NCBI GenBank assembly: GCA_015056575.1
Contig: SVGA01000013.1
Location: forward strand, 36,714-100,713
Source: Butyrivibrio sp.
GTDB lineage: Bacteria > Bacillota > Clostridia > Lachnospirales > Lachnospiraceae
DNA: 64,000 nucleotides
Direction: 5' to 3'
Below are positions 45,348-53,950 of this stretch, piece by piece. Positions within the stretch are counted from its first letter, which is position 1. Every line of letters starts with the position of its first letter. A model generated the notes under the pieces. It searched no databases. It was not told where the DNA came from and saw only the letters and a list, made by a program, of their open reading frames with translations. The position numbers and the translations under genes are program-made.

Positions 45348-46169
45348 TCAGTTTCCATCTCCTGTCTCGACACGCTTAATGTCATCAGACTGATCCACGG
45401 TCAGATCGAAGCCGTTAAACATATCGTTGTCCGGAAGTACCATTGAGAAGCCGTCAGTATAGTCCCATTTCACCTCTGCGCTGTCGCATTTAAGATCGAA
45501 CATATGGCCGGCGCTCTTTCTGTCATCTGAAATGAAATGGAAATGCCATCCGACTGCATTCAATCTGTCCATATACTGCGGGCAAAACAGTCCCACAATA
45601 GTTCCTTTCACATCTGTATAATCAAAAAATGTCTGGTCTGTTTCCAGCACTTTTGCCAGAGGATCATAAGGTTCCGCCTGCGCCAGCTCGCTTCGCACAT
45701 TCATCTCCTTAAAGGTTCCGTCTATCCTCACCATATAGAAACGATTGCCGCCGTATTCTTTCACCTTCTCATCCAGCGCGGCTTTCAGTGAAGCTATGTC
45801 CTGAATATCTGTAATCGTCTGACTTACATCGTTATCAAAAAAGGTCACATCACAAAAGGGAATGGTCTCTGTATCGCTGACAGCCTCTACACTTCCGTCT
45901 CCGGCAGCCCTGTATATCACTCCGTCAACCATGATAAGTTCACCGTTCAATCCGTCAAATGTTCCGATCCCTGTATCTCCGAGAGCCTTGACATCCTTTG
46001 CAGACAGGCTGCCGTAATAATCGCCAAGGGTAAGCCCCTGCAGAAGAGAAACCTGGTTGATCGACTCTCTGCCCGTCGTTGTCGCTTCCTCTTTTTTGCA
46101 AGCCGAAAGAGACATAATAAGCAATGATAATGTAATGACAACTCCTACTGTAGTTCTTACTTTTAACAT
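45348..46169 (-). CDS. Alpha-acetolactate decarboxylase, lipoprotein form
   Basis: About 273 residues. Family features: INQVSLLQGLTLGDYYGSL, GIGTFDGLNGELIMVDG, GLFCPQYMDRLNAVGWHFHF and the zinc ligands in HFHFISDDRKSAGH. It converts acetolactate to acetoin. Unlike the usual cytoplasmic enzyme it begins with a signal peptide and lipobox (LIMSLSACKK), so it should be anchored outside. The ATG at 46169 follows GAGAGG; the longer in-frame start lacks a site. No acetolactate synthase gene is nearby; a LysR gene lies 700 bases away. Confidence 0.88.
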   Translation of the reverse strand: MLKVRTTVGVVITLSLLIMSLSACKKEEATTTGRESINQVSLLQGLTLGDYYGSLSAKDVKALGDTGIGTFDGLNGELIMVDGVIYRAAGDGSVEAVSDTETIPFCDVTFFDNDVSQTITDIQDIASLKAALDEKVKEYGGNRFYMVRIDGTFKEMNVRSELAQAEPYDPLAKVLETDQTFFDYTDVKGTIVGLFCPQYMDRLNAVGWHFHFISDDRKSAGHMFDLKCDSAEVKWDYTDGFSMVLPDNDMFNGFDLTVDQSDDIKRVETGDGN

Positions 46170-46265
46170 AGACTCTTTTCCTCTCTTTTGTAAGTGATTC
46201 CTACTCTCCTCCCGGTGCCTGCCCGGCATATCCCTTTATTTTAAAATCGCCATATAAAAGAACAA

Positions 46266-46322
46266 CACTCTTTACAAATGTGTTATTTTCAAGGGCTTAG
46301 GCCGCCACGTTTGTAAAAAGTG
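46266..46322. terminator. Long inverted repeat, probable terminator
   Basis: CACTCTTTACAAATGTG (46266-46282) pairs with CACGTTTGTAAAAAGTG (46306-46322), 17-bp arms with two mismatches that can form G-U pairs. It lies between the 72-aa gene and the decarboxylase gene, both on the minus strand, and could end the first transcript or shape the second leader. Confidence 0.5.
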
Positions 46323-46366
46323 CTGATTTGTTTCCTGATGTCTGCGAGTCTTGTTTCTTTTGCTTC

Positions 46367-46585
46367 TTACTTTTTGAACAAACCGCCTGCAAGATTTTTA
46401 AGATCGCCAAGATCAAGCTTTCCGTCGGATACTGCTGCCTGAACTTTCTTGATATCATCTTCGGAAACGTCAATGTTTGCTTTCCCCAGCAGTTCCACTC
46501 CCTGCTTGGGATCAGCCTTAGCTATCTGCGCCATAAGCTCTTTGTTCCCACTAATCTTTTTGATGATCTCAGTAATGTCTCCCAT
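46367..46585 (-). CDS. 72-aa Nif11-like small protein
   Basis: A very strong GGAGGAGG site precedes ATG 46585. The sequence (TEIIKKISGNKELMAQIAKA, then ELLGKANIDVSEDDIKKVQ) has the helix-turn-helix pattern of Nif11-type leader peptides and ends in NLAGGLFKK with a double-glycine, as such leaders do. Only four residues follow the double glycine and no maturation enzyme is nearby, so it is not a clear RiPP precursor. A -10-like TATAAT on the minus strand (46621-46626) fits its promoter. Confidence 0.6.
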   Translation of the reverse strand: MGDITEIIKKISGNKELMAQIAKADPKQGVELLGKANIDVSEDDIKKVQAAVSDGKLDLGDLKNLAGGLFKK

Positions 46586-46865
46586 TTCATACCTCCTCCG
46601 AATTAATGTAATATCAAATACATTATACTACTTAATCGTCGATCATTTCGATAAAAATTTTTCCGGCAGTCCTTAGTTATATCAAAACCTCTTTATTCAA
46701 TGCTGATAGTTATATTGACGTCTCCATTTGAAAAAAGATCGCCATCTCTGCCTCCTCCCAATTCCATACTAAAACCTTGACCGGACTTTCGCTAATGAAT
46801 AAAATAAGTATCATGATATTCGTTTTTAGAATAACATATGCATCGCCGGCTCCGGGGAGGTTTTC

Positions 46866-47738
46866 ATGGAAATCAAGAATCTCAGATACTTTCTTGCGGT
46901 TGCAAGGGAAGAAAATATGTCAAAGGCCGCTGAGCAGCTTCACGTCTCTCAGCCCACTCTTTCCAAGACATTAAAAGCATTGGAGGAAGAACTTGGCAAG
47001 AAGTTATTTATACGTCACAGCTTCAGCATTTCACTTACCGATGAAGGGATGCTTCTGCGTGACCGCGCCCAGGATCTTGTGGCCATGTCAGATAAGATCG
47101 AGCAGGAATTTAACACTCTGGATGATATAACCGGTGGGGATATATATTTCGGACTGGCAGAAAGCTATCAGATCAGATATCTTGCCAGAGAGATCTATAA
47201 GTTAAAAGAAAAATACCCCACCTTCACTTATCACATAACCAGCGGAGATACCGAGCAGGTTACCGAAAAGCTTGATAAGGGTATTCTTGACTTTGCTGTA
47301 TTGTGTGAAACGCCCGACAGCAATAAATATGAATTTGTGAAATTTCCTGAAGCAGATGTATGGGGAGCAATCATCTCTTCATCTCATCCTCTTGCAAAGA
47401 AAAAAACCATCCGAGTCTCTGATCTTGCAGGAGAGCCTCTATTTGTTTCTGAGCAGAGCTGGAATAATGAAATCAAAGCCTGGGCCAAAGACAGATTCTC
47501 AGACCTTAAGCTGGAAGGATCCTTCAGGCTCTCCTACAACGGCTCAGTGTTTGCAAAAGAAAACCTTGGGATCCTCCTCACATTTAAAAACCTAATAAAC
47601 ACAGAAGGAACCGATATGGTATTTAGGCCTCTTTCTCTCGGGCTAAAGTCGGAGCTGTATCTTATATGGAATAAGTATCAGACCTTTACTCCTATAGCCG
47701 AAAAGTTCCTGGAACAAATAAAGAAAGCCTTTGAATAA
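46866..47738 (+). CDS. LysR-family transcriptional regulator
   Basis: 290 residues. N-terminal winged HTH (residues 1-60: MEIKNLRYFLAVAREENMSK and AAEQLHVSQPTLSKTLKALE), then a two-lobed effector domain starting near GDIYFGLAE. The effector is unknown. Divergent from the Nif11-like gene and the acetolactate decarboxylase; in bacilli a LysR regulator (AlsR) controls that enzyme, so a link is possible but unproven. Start after GGGGAGG. Confidence 0.9.
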   Translation: MEIKNLRYFLAVAREENMSKAAEQLHVSQPTLSKTLKALEEELGKKLFIRHSFSISLTDEGMLLRDRAQDLVAMSDKIEQEFNTLDDITGGDIYFGLAESYQIRYLAREIYKLKEKYPTFTYHITSGDTEQVTEKLDKGILDFAVLCETPDSNKYEFVKFPEADVWGAIISSSHPLAKKKTIRVSDLAGEPLFVSEQSWNNEIKAWAKDRFSDLKLEGSFRLSYNGSVFAKENLGILLTFKNLINTEGTDMVFRPLSLGLKSELYLIWNKYQTFTPIAEKFLEQIKKAFE

Positions 47739-47774
47739 AATGATCGGCATATAATTGATCAATCCTGTTCCGTC

Positions 47775-48281
47775 TTAGGGGCTCATCTTACTTAGTGATG
47801 CACCGCCCCTGTACATATCCGAGAACTCATCTTCATTCCAGGTTTCGTAGTATTCAAGCACATCAGTATCCGTTTCAGAAGTACAATATGTGTACTGAAC
47901 ACCTTCGGCGGACTCTGCCTTTACCTTGTATCTGCCATCGTCAGTCTTCTCAATCTCTCTGATCTCATCAGAGTGGTCATGGGCAAAAGTCCCATCCTTC
48001 ATATGACCGTATACTATCTCTGCGTCGCTAAAACGAACATAATAATCAGGCTGCATATCATCGCCATCTACATATCCTACAGAAGCGGTCTGCCATGTGC
48101 CGGGTATTGATAATTCAATATCATCAGCAGGCTCTTGTTCACCTGCATTTGATGCCAGAAAAATAGATGTAGGGCCATCCGCACCACCGATGATTTCTGC
48201 ATTACCATTCTCTTTTGCTCCGCATCCGACTGCTCCCAGCATAACAGTCAGTGACAGCATCAATATAATATATTTTTTCAT
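47775..48281 (-). CDS. Lipoprotein carrying a GGADGPT motif
   Basis: 168 residues from ATG 48281 (GGAGGAAA site). Signal peptide and lipobox LGAVGCG, then at mature residues 8-22 NAEIIGGADGPTSIFLA, a stretch otherwise known as the conserved motif of the membrane beta subunit of sodium-pumping decarboxylases. The rest is a small beta-rich domain with GTWQTASV and YYVRFSDAEIVYGHM, acidic overall. Overlaps the upstream Pr6Pr gene by 4 bases, so translation is coupled. Confidence 0.7.
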   Translation of the reverse strand: MKKYIILMLSLTVMLGAVGCGAKENGNAEIIGGADGPTSIFLASNAGEQEPADDIELSIPGTWQTASVGYVDGDDMQPDYYVRFSDAEIVYGHMKDGTFAHDHSDEIREIEKTDDGRYKVKAESAEGVQYTYCTSETDTDVLEYYETWNEDEFSDMYRGGASLSKMSP

Positions 48282-48880
48282 TGTTTCCTCCATTTGACCT
48301 TATAATACAAAAAAGCCATTCCCAGGCATAATGCTGCGATTATCCCAAACCATGTAACAATCACACCTGCTGACTGCTCATATACCTTTAAAAAGAAATA
48401 CGGTCCATCCATTATCCTCAAGGCATTCAGTACAAGTGCTATAACTCCATACGCAAGGCTTGCTGCAGCCGGCCAGATGATTATCCGCAATGGAAGCTTC
48501 TTCGTTTTTTCCAGAAACAGAAGTGATATTACCGATAACAGCGGCCCGATAAAATGATTTATAGGCGCCACATCGTTAAAGAAATAATATGCTATACCTC
48601 CCTCCGGTGCCAGTACAAAAGCAGCTATAAGAAATGTAACCGTCAGTCCTACCGCACTTACAAAATGTGCTGCAGTAAGTAGTCCCGGGAAAGGTTTGTC
48701 CTTTAAACAACAGTAGACCACAACCCCTGAAACTACCAGCTGAAGTACGTTACTATCTACCGTGTACCATTCGAACAGGCCAAACTTGAAAGCGTATACA
48801 TCATGTATAAACGCTATTATTTCTAAAACCACTAATATCAAATTGACATAAAATACTGCTCGTCGCTCTTTTGAAACCAT
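48278..48880 (-). CDS. Pr6Pr family membrane protein
   Basis: About 200 residues with six hydrophobic segments. Features of the Pr6Pr (FAR-17a/AIG1-like) family: FEWYTVDSNVLQLVVS, FNDVAPINHFIGPLL and GPYFFLKVYEQS. Function in bacteria is not established. The ATG at 48880 has GAGG 7 bases upstream and is preferred to the in-frame GTG 12 bases earlier. Its stop overlaps the start of the lipoprotein gene. Confidence 0.8.
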   Translation of the reverse strand: MVSKERRAVFYVNLILVVLEIIAFIHDVYAFKFGLFEWYTVDSNVLQLVVSGVVVYCCLKDKPFPGLLTAAHFVSAVGLTVTFLIAAFVLAPEGGIAYYFFNDVAPINHFIGPLLSVISLLFLEKTKKLPLRIIIWPAAASLAYGVIALVLNALRIMDGPYFFLKVYEQSAGVIVTWFGIIAALCLGMAFLYYKVKWRKQ

Positions 48881-49027
48881 ATTTATCCTCACATTCCGGA
48901 AGTTGATCTCACAGTTCTTTATCCCACAATAAGATTATACTTCATATTTGTTTCACAACTCATTAAGTTTGTTTTTAGAATACAAGACTATTATGAATAA
49001 AACTTTCCCAGTTATTTAACACACATT

Positions 49028-49052
49028 TTAGAATATATAGTGTATATTCTAA
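49028..49052. promoter_or_regulatory. Perfect 10-bp inverted repeat, probable operator
   Basis: TTAGAATATA-TAGTG-TATATTCTAA, perfect arms with a 5-nt spacer, 51 bases before the 58-aa gene. Size and symmetry fit a dimeric repressor site such as those of GntR or PadR regulators. No regulator gene is adjacent. Confidence 0.55.
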
Positions 49053-49102
49053 GTATAGATACAAGATGTTGTAGTGCAATAGGTTGTACACGGAGGTGGC
49101 CT

Positions 49103-49279
49103 ATGAACATTGATGTTTTGTCACTGAAAAAAAACATGAACTCAGCTGTTAACAACATCGAGCCTTCTACTAAGGACATGACGAGGAGATATACAGGCAG
49201 TTCCATCCTCGCCTCCATCTCTTTTTCGGACATGCTTGAGAATGCCCTTAGAAATGAACTCTTAAAAGAAAACCGATGA
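49103..49279 (+). CDS. 58-aa small protein
   Basis: The ATG at 49103 follows GGAGGTGG. A soluble sequence with an amphipathic C-terminal helix (SFSDMLENALRNELLK). No family recognised. It is probably the first gene of a two-gene operon with the 59-aa membrane mini-protein that starts 38 bases later, behind a palindromic operator. Confidence 0.5.
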   Translation: MNIDVLSLKKNMNSAVNNIEPSTKDMTRRYTGSSILASISFSDMLENALRNELLKENR

Positions 49280-49316
49280 TCACCCGCCCCCTTAAGAGGA
49301 CACGGAGGAATTACCA

Positions 49317-49496
49317 TTGCAAAGCGAGACCCTTACACCAAGATGCTATGGAAAACCTGTTCCCAAGACCTATGATGCGCTTCTTATCAATGGCCACTAC
49401 AAAGACCCAAGAGCTGTAAATGAAAGGATAAAGAGCATCGTTTCAGCTTCACTGATCGTACTTTCGCTAGCCCTGCTGGTGCTGCTTGGCCACTAA
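49317..49496 (+). CDS. 59-aa mini-protein with C-terminal membrane helix, TTG start
   Basis: Starts at TTG 49317, 6 bases after GGAGGAAT, and ends at TAA 49494-49496. A polar N-terminal half (TPRCYGKPVPKTYDALLI) is followed by a single hydrophobic helix (SIVSASLIVLSLALLVLLGH) that ends the protein, like a tail anchor. A strong terminator lies 40 bases downstream. Function unknown. Confidence 0.55.
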   Translation: MQSETLTPRCYGKPVPKTYDALLINGHYKDPRAVNERIKSIVSASLIVLSLALLVLLGH

Positions 49497-49535
49497 AACA
49501 ACTTACAGGGAGACATTCCCGTTTGCCATTTTAAA

Positions 49536-49580
49536 GCCCTGCGTATGTATATCATGTAATGTACATACGCAGGGCGCTTC
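49536..49580 (+). terminator. Strong intrinsic terminator
   Basis: GCCCTGCGTATGTA (49536-49549) and TACATACGCAGGGC (49562-49575) form a perfect 14-bp stem, followed by a T-rich stretch. Confidence 0.88.
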
Positions 49581-49596
49581 TTTTCATTTGTGATTA

Positions 49597-49624
49597 TTTA
49601 GATTAAACTTAAACTATATATAAT
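49597..49624 (+). promoter_or_regulatory. Probable promoter of the HD-domain gene
   Basis: TTTAGA, 16 bases, TATAAT, 78 bases before the HD-domain gene start and just after the preceding terminator. Confidence 0.5.
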
Positions 49625-49702
49625 ATGCTTAGCAGCCTTTAATTATCGGTGATGAGACGACTTGATCAAGGAAGAACGATATATCCTTAGGAGGCAGACA
49701 AA

Positions 49703-51601
49703 ATGACTCGAGATGAAATTCTTGAACAGCTCAAGATGTATGTTAGCCACATCAGAAGAATACGTTATCTTTCAACACCGAATACCGATGGTATTTCAGA
49801 TGCCGATAAATATGCTGACGTCCTTTTGGATAATTTCTCAGAGATTGGTGAGCTTGCAGGAAAAAACAAAGAGATATTAAATGAATTTGTAAAGCCTGTT
49901 CTTTCCGGCAAAGAAGCGCTTACAGATGAGAATCGGGAACTGCTTGCAAATTTCACGAAGCTTCTGACTGATGATGAGACGTTTGAAGAGGTCGATATTC
50001 ATCTGGCAGGAGTTATAAATAATTTCTTGTTTGAGAATGATAATAAAAAAGCGTTTCTCGAAGATAACAACACCAGAGTGACAGCGATGTTCAAAAAGGT
50101 AAGACAGGATTATTTAATGCTGTCTGCCTTATCAAGATATGATACCGATGAGCTGGATAAATTCAGAGAAGAAGCTCTAAGTAACAGAAATGAATTGTCC
50201 TCATTCCTGGATAAAGATAAATTTAAGGTGCTAAATGACGAAGCCAAGGGCAATGTGCTCCTGGGCTCACTTACCGGTGCGCTATTATATGAGAGTAATA
50301 TTTACCCTATGCCGGATGAGTGGTGGGAACAAGCGCTGTCGGTACTTGATGAAGCTGAAAACATACTAAAAGACCCTTTTTACAGAGAGATATACCCCGA
50401 GTATGAATGGGATGCCTATGAATTCAGGATATACTACTACGGAAGCTTTTTTGCCTATTCATATATCCCAAAGCATGTTGCCAAAAGAGTTTATGGCTAT
50501 GCCCTTAAGGCAATCGATTTTTTGAAGAACTGCAACAATGAAAGTATAACTTCCGTTGTCGACATCGGACAGGAAGAAGATCTTTTATATATGGCTTCAG
50601 TTCTGGCAGGCCTTGTATCTGCCCGGGAAGCCTGTGAAAAATTTTATAAAGCTTATGAGAACAGAGACTCTTCCGACTACTCCATTACCGGAGTAGACAA
50701 AAATCTGGATACACCATCCCTATATCTAAGCCTTGTAAAGATGACAAATCTGGAACTTACCGAAGCGGACTACGACAGGTATCGTGAAATTGAAAAAGCA
50801 TCGCTTAAGTATATTTACAATATTCCAAAGAAAAGTGATGTATACATGAAGTGTGTAACACTTTTTTCGAACTATCCCATATATTACAAAGAGGTTCCCG
50901 GGAATAAAACAATAAAAGAATTCTGCATAGATTCTTTTGCTGCGATACATCCACCCACATATATTCACTGCAATATGGTGGCAAGACTTGCAGAATGTAT
51001 AGCAAGGCATTTGCTTGATTTAGCTCCGCAGGTTTTTGTTGGATTTCCTGGATGTGAGGAAGTTGATCAGGTAGCCCGGGCAAGGGATGAAATTATACAC
51101 TATACCTATAATGCTTCCCTCTGCCACGATATGGGTAAACTGATCATAATGGATACCATTTCAATGTATGGTCGAAATCTGCTTGATGATGAGTTTGCCA
51201 TAATAAAGAGCCATCCTGTAACCGGTGCAAAGATTGCCATGCAGCACCAATCCACACGGGATTACGTGGATGTTATAAAAGGACACCATATCTGGTATGA
51301 CTGTACAAATGGCTATCCAAAAAGCTTTAATACCTTTGAAAGCCCCTACAAGGCCATAATAGATATAGTGTCCATCGCCGATTCAATAGATGCAGCTACC
51401 GATGCTGTGGGACGAAGCTACAGTAAAAAGAAAACCTTATCAGATGTCAAAGCAGAGCTCGTAGAAGGTGCAGGTACGAGGTATGCTCCTTTTGTTGTTG
51501 ATATATTTGAGGATGAAGATACCCAAAAGGATATAGAATATCTCCTTAATGAGGGCAGAAAACGCCTGTACAGCGAAACCTATATCCGTTTGAACAAATA
51601 A
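49703..51601 (+). CDS. HD-domain (HD-GYP-like) phosphohydrolase
   Basis: 632 residues. The C-terminal third (about 430-620) has HD-GYP-type motifs: metal-binding HCNMVARL, SLCHDMGK, IKSHPVTGAKI, GHHIWYDCTNGYP and SIADSIDAATD. The GYP triad is present, as NGYP after DCT. These proteins usually hydrolyse cyclic di-GMP. Residues 1-420 are helical and contain no recognisable sensor domain. Cytoplasmic. Preceded by GGAGGC and its own promoter; transcribed alone. Confidence 0.82.
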   Translation: MTRDEILEQLKMYVSHIRRIRYLSTPNTDGISDADKYADVLLDNFSEIGELAGKNKEILNEFVKPVLSGKEALTDENRELLANFTKLLTDDETFEEVDIHLAGVINNFLFENDNKKAFLEDNNTRVTAMFKKVRQDYLMLSALSRYDTDELDKFREEALSNRNELSSFLDKDKFKVLNDEAKGNVLLGSLTGALLYESNIYPMPDEWWEQALSVLDEAENILKDPFYREIYPEYEWDAYEFRIYYYGSFFAYSYIPKHVAKRVYGYALKAIDFLKNCNNESITSVVDIGQEEDLLYMASVLAGLVSAREACEKFYKAYENRDSSDYSITGVDKNLDTPSLYLSLVKMTNLELTEADYDRYREIEKASLKYIYNIPKKSDVYMKCVTLFSNYPIYYKEVPGNKTIKEFCIDSFAAIHPPTYIHCNMVARLAECIARHLLDLAPQVFVGFPGCEEVDQVARARDEIIHYTYNASLCHDMGKLIIMDTISMYGRNLLDDEFAIIKSHPVTGAKIAMQHQSTRDYVDVIKGHHIWYDCTNGYPKSFNTFESPYKAIIDIVSIADSIDAATDAVGRSYSKKKTLSDVKAELVEGAGTRYAPFVVDIFEDEDTQKDIEYLLNEGRKRLYSETYIRLNK

Positions 51602-51718
51602 AAGCGAATACGCTTGTGCAGGATTCTCTCAGATACGGTATATGTCCAGACTGCAACCGCGCAACAGTAAAAAACCGACGGCATGCGGTAAAACAGCTCA
51701 ATATCGTTCATATCACCA

Positions 51719-52240
51719 TTACCTTACATAGATCTGACATGATCGCATGGTTTCAAGCGCTGCCTCGTGCTTCTGCACAGTTACGCCTGCGCAGCATTTA
51801 GCATCAACACTGATTGGAACCTCAGGCATAGCTGCTTTTAACAGTAATGCATTAGATACGACGCATATGTCTGTACAAAGCCCTATCATCTCAATCTCGA
51901 TATCTTCTTTAGCAGCAATACCTTTGAGAACGTCAACAAGCTCAGTTGATCCGAAGGTTGGCTTATTTATGATCTTTGCTCCATCCAGTACAGAAGCGAC
52001 TTCCTTATTGATTTCCCACCCTTCGGTTCCTTCGATACAATGCTCCACCGGAAGATTCCTGCCCTCCTGAGTGTTCATATAACCCGGCTGATGGGTATCG
52101 CGTGTGGCAAAAACATCCTGGATATTATAGGATCTTATCTTGTCCACTACTAAAGGCACTATTGCCTGTGCCTCTTTGGTCCCGAGGGCTCCGTCAACAA
52201 AGTCTTTTTGCATGTCGATCACTACCAATATTTTTCTCAT
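51719..52240 (-). CDS. Isochorismatase-family cysteine hydrolase (nicotinamidase-like)
   Basis: 173 residues. Catalytic Asp in VVIDMQKDFV, the DTHQPGYM metal-site region, and the nucleophile Cys in GLCTDICVVSNAL. The pattern resembles PncA-type nicotinamidases more than isochorismatases; it would deamidate nicotinamide for NAD salvage, but the substrate is inference. Start after CGGAG. Single gene. Confidence 0.87.
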   Translation of the reverse strand: MRKILVVIDMQKDFVDGALGTKEAQAIVPLVVDKIRSYNIQDVFATRDTHQPGYMNTQEGRNLPVEHCIEGTEGWEINKEVASVLDGAKIINKPTFGSTELVDVLKGIAAKEDIEIEMIGLCTDICVVSNALLLKAAMPEVPISVDAKCCAGVTVQKHEAALETMRSCQIYVR

Positions 52241-52404
52241 ATGTTTTTCTCCGGATTCTTATTATATGGGGTTTTCATAAACCTCATTCATTACTCTATC
52301 AAATATATCACCAATCGAATCAACTCTTCCAGCCCCAACATTATAAAATATGATTCCACATATATAATATCGGATTGAGGACATTTTGGGGACATTAGAA
52401 AGTA

Positions 52405-53778
52405 TTATACAAGTTCTTTTCCATCAACATAAACGTGGAACCCGTTTGTATCGATATTATCAATATCACCATTGAATTCTGAAATATAGCTGTCTCCTGT
52501 GAGGATCCACTTGCTGTCATCTCCTAATGTCACGGATACCGTCCCCGCCCGGCCTGATGAATTGATCGTTCCCGTGAACTCTGTTTTTTCAAGATTGAGC
52601 TCCAATGAAGAGATGTCATCAACTGTTATGCTGCCTTCAATCAACTGGTCCGTGGCGTTGAGCACGCAGTTTCCTCCGTTGCTGCCATCCTCTCCCCATC
52701 TTCCGGCAGAAACTATCAGAAAATCTTCTGAATCCGATAACTCAAGATCAGCGTTATTGAGGTTAATGATGCTTGAGGTATTAGTACAGTAGAACATGGC
52801 TCCACTGTTACTCTTCATGCTTCCACCATTCATAGTAAATACACCGGTCCCATCCTGAGCATCTCCCGATGCACTCTGGTAAAGAAGCACGTTTGCCTTG
52901 ATACTGCCTTCCTTTGTGGACTGGTCATTTCCGCTTAAAGTGCAATTTTCAAGAGTGACACTGTTCTTCCCTTCTATGATCACAGCCCTTGAGTTCTCAG
53001 AAATGCAGGATGCATCAGAAACAGTAATATCTGCAGTACTGTATATAGCAGGGCATCCTCCTGTACCGGTAGAGGTATAGGTTCCTTTATTTACAACCAT
53101 TGTCCCGCCGCCCCTGTCTGATCTGATGGCTGCTTTACTTGCGCTGGTGACAGTCAGATTGGTGGCATATAGAGTTCCTCCACCTGCGACCTGTATTCCT
53201 CCTGCTCCGCCGCCTGTAACATTGACAGTGGAATCAGATATGTTTATGGTACCTCCATCATATGCAAAGACTCCTGTGGCATTATCTGCCTCAGCAGTAA
53301 TGGTGCAATCTTCCAATGAAACCGTTGCATTATCGTAGACTCTCACGGCAGCATTTACACCTTCAAAGCTTGATGAGTCCGCACTTGTAGCATCCCCGGC
53401 TGTTTTGTTTATTGCAGCACCTGATATGCCGGCTGTTACGCTTCCACCGGCACCGATCGCACTCTCGTCTTCATTTTCTGCATTATACGTACCGCCTGAT
53501 AAACTCTCACCCTCTGACAATGAATAAGCAAGTGTACCTGATGACGATTTTGATGAATCCCCGGATTTCTTTCCGGAATGGGAGCTCTTTTTCTTGTCTG
53601 AAGTCGAAGCCTTCGCTGTATCCGACTCTGTTATGGTCACTGAATCATTTATATCTACTGACGACTCAGATGCTGCCTCCTCATTTACCGTCACATCAGC
53701 ACTTTGTGCTGCCTGTCCACATGCCGATAAAGAAATAGTGGTTCCTACTAATATAGCTAAAACTGTTTTTGATTTCAT
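52405..53778 (-). CDS. Lipoprotein with right-handed beta-helix repeats
   Basis: 457 residues. Lipobox SLSACG, then a Ser/Lys/Asp-rich linker (about 25-85), then short repeats such as ATVSLEDCTI, GTINISDSTVNV, SVTLENCTLSG and IINLNNADLELS, each a coil of a parallel beta-helix (pectate-lyase fold). Proteins of this kind bind or present surface polysaccharides; no catalytic residues can be named. Preceded by a terminator hairpin, so it is its own transcript. Confidence 0.8.
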   Translation of the reverse strand: MKSKTVLAILVGTTISLSACGQAAQSADVTVNEEAASESSVDINDSVTITESDTAKASTSDKKKSSHSGKKSGDSSKSSSGTLAYSLSEGESLSGGTYNAENEDESAIGAGGSVTAGISGAAINKTAGDATSADSSSFEGVNAAVRVYDNATVSLEDCTITAEADNATGVFAYDGGTINISDSTVNVTGGGAGGIQVAGGGTLYATNLTVTSASKAAIRSDRGGGTMVVNKGTYTSTGTGGCPAIYSTADITVSDASCISENSRAVIIEGKNSVTLENCTLSGNDQSTKEGSIKANVLLYQSASGDAQDGTGVFTMNGGSMKSNSGAMFYCTNTSSIINLNNADLELSDSEDFLIVSAGRWGEDGSNGGNCVLNATDQLIEGSITVDDISSLELNLEKTEFTGTINSSGRAGTVSVTLGDDSKWILTGDSYISEFNGDIDNIDTNGFHVYVDGKELV

Positions 53779-53804
53779 ATATACCTTCTTTCCGGAGCAT
53801 AAAA

Positions 53805-53840
53805 GGAGCTCCTATGATCTAAAACAAATCATAAGAGCTC
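53805..53840 (-). terminator. Terminator of the J-domain gene
   Basis: GAGCTC-x-TATGAT and ATCATA-x-GAGCTC pair with one mismatch. On the minus strand the hairpin is followed by CTTTTATG and it lies 110 bases after the J-domain gene stop. Confidence 0.65.
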
Positions 53841-53950
53841 AACCTAAATTCTCACTAAAAGTATTATGAATTTCTAATCCGCCTGCTGTTGTTCCTGCAT
53901 ATCTTGCCATCTTTATGACCCCGGTATATTATCTGTTCGCGTTCTTCAAT

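Noticed and set aside
51616..51801. 61-codon plus-strand ORF with a GICPDC stretch after the HD-domain gene
   Set aside because: No ribosome binding site, no ATG start, and half of it overlaps the hydrolase gene on the other strand.
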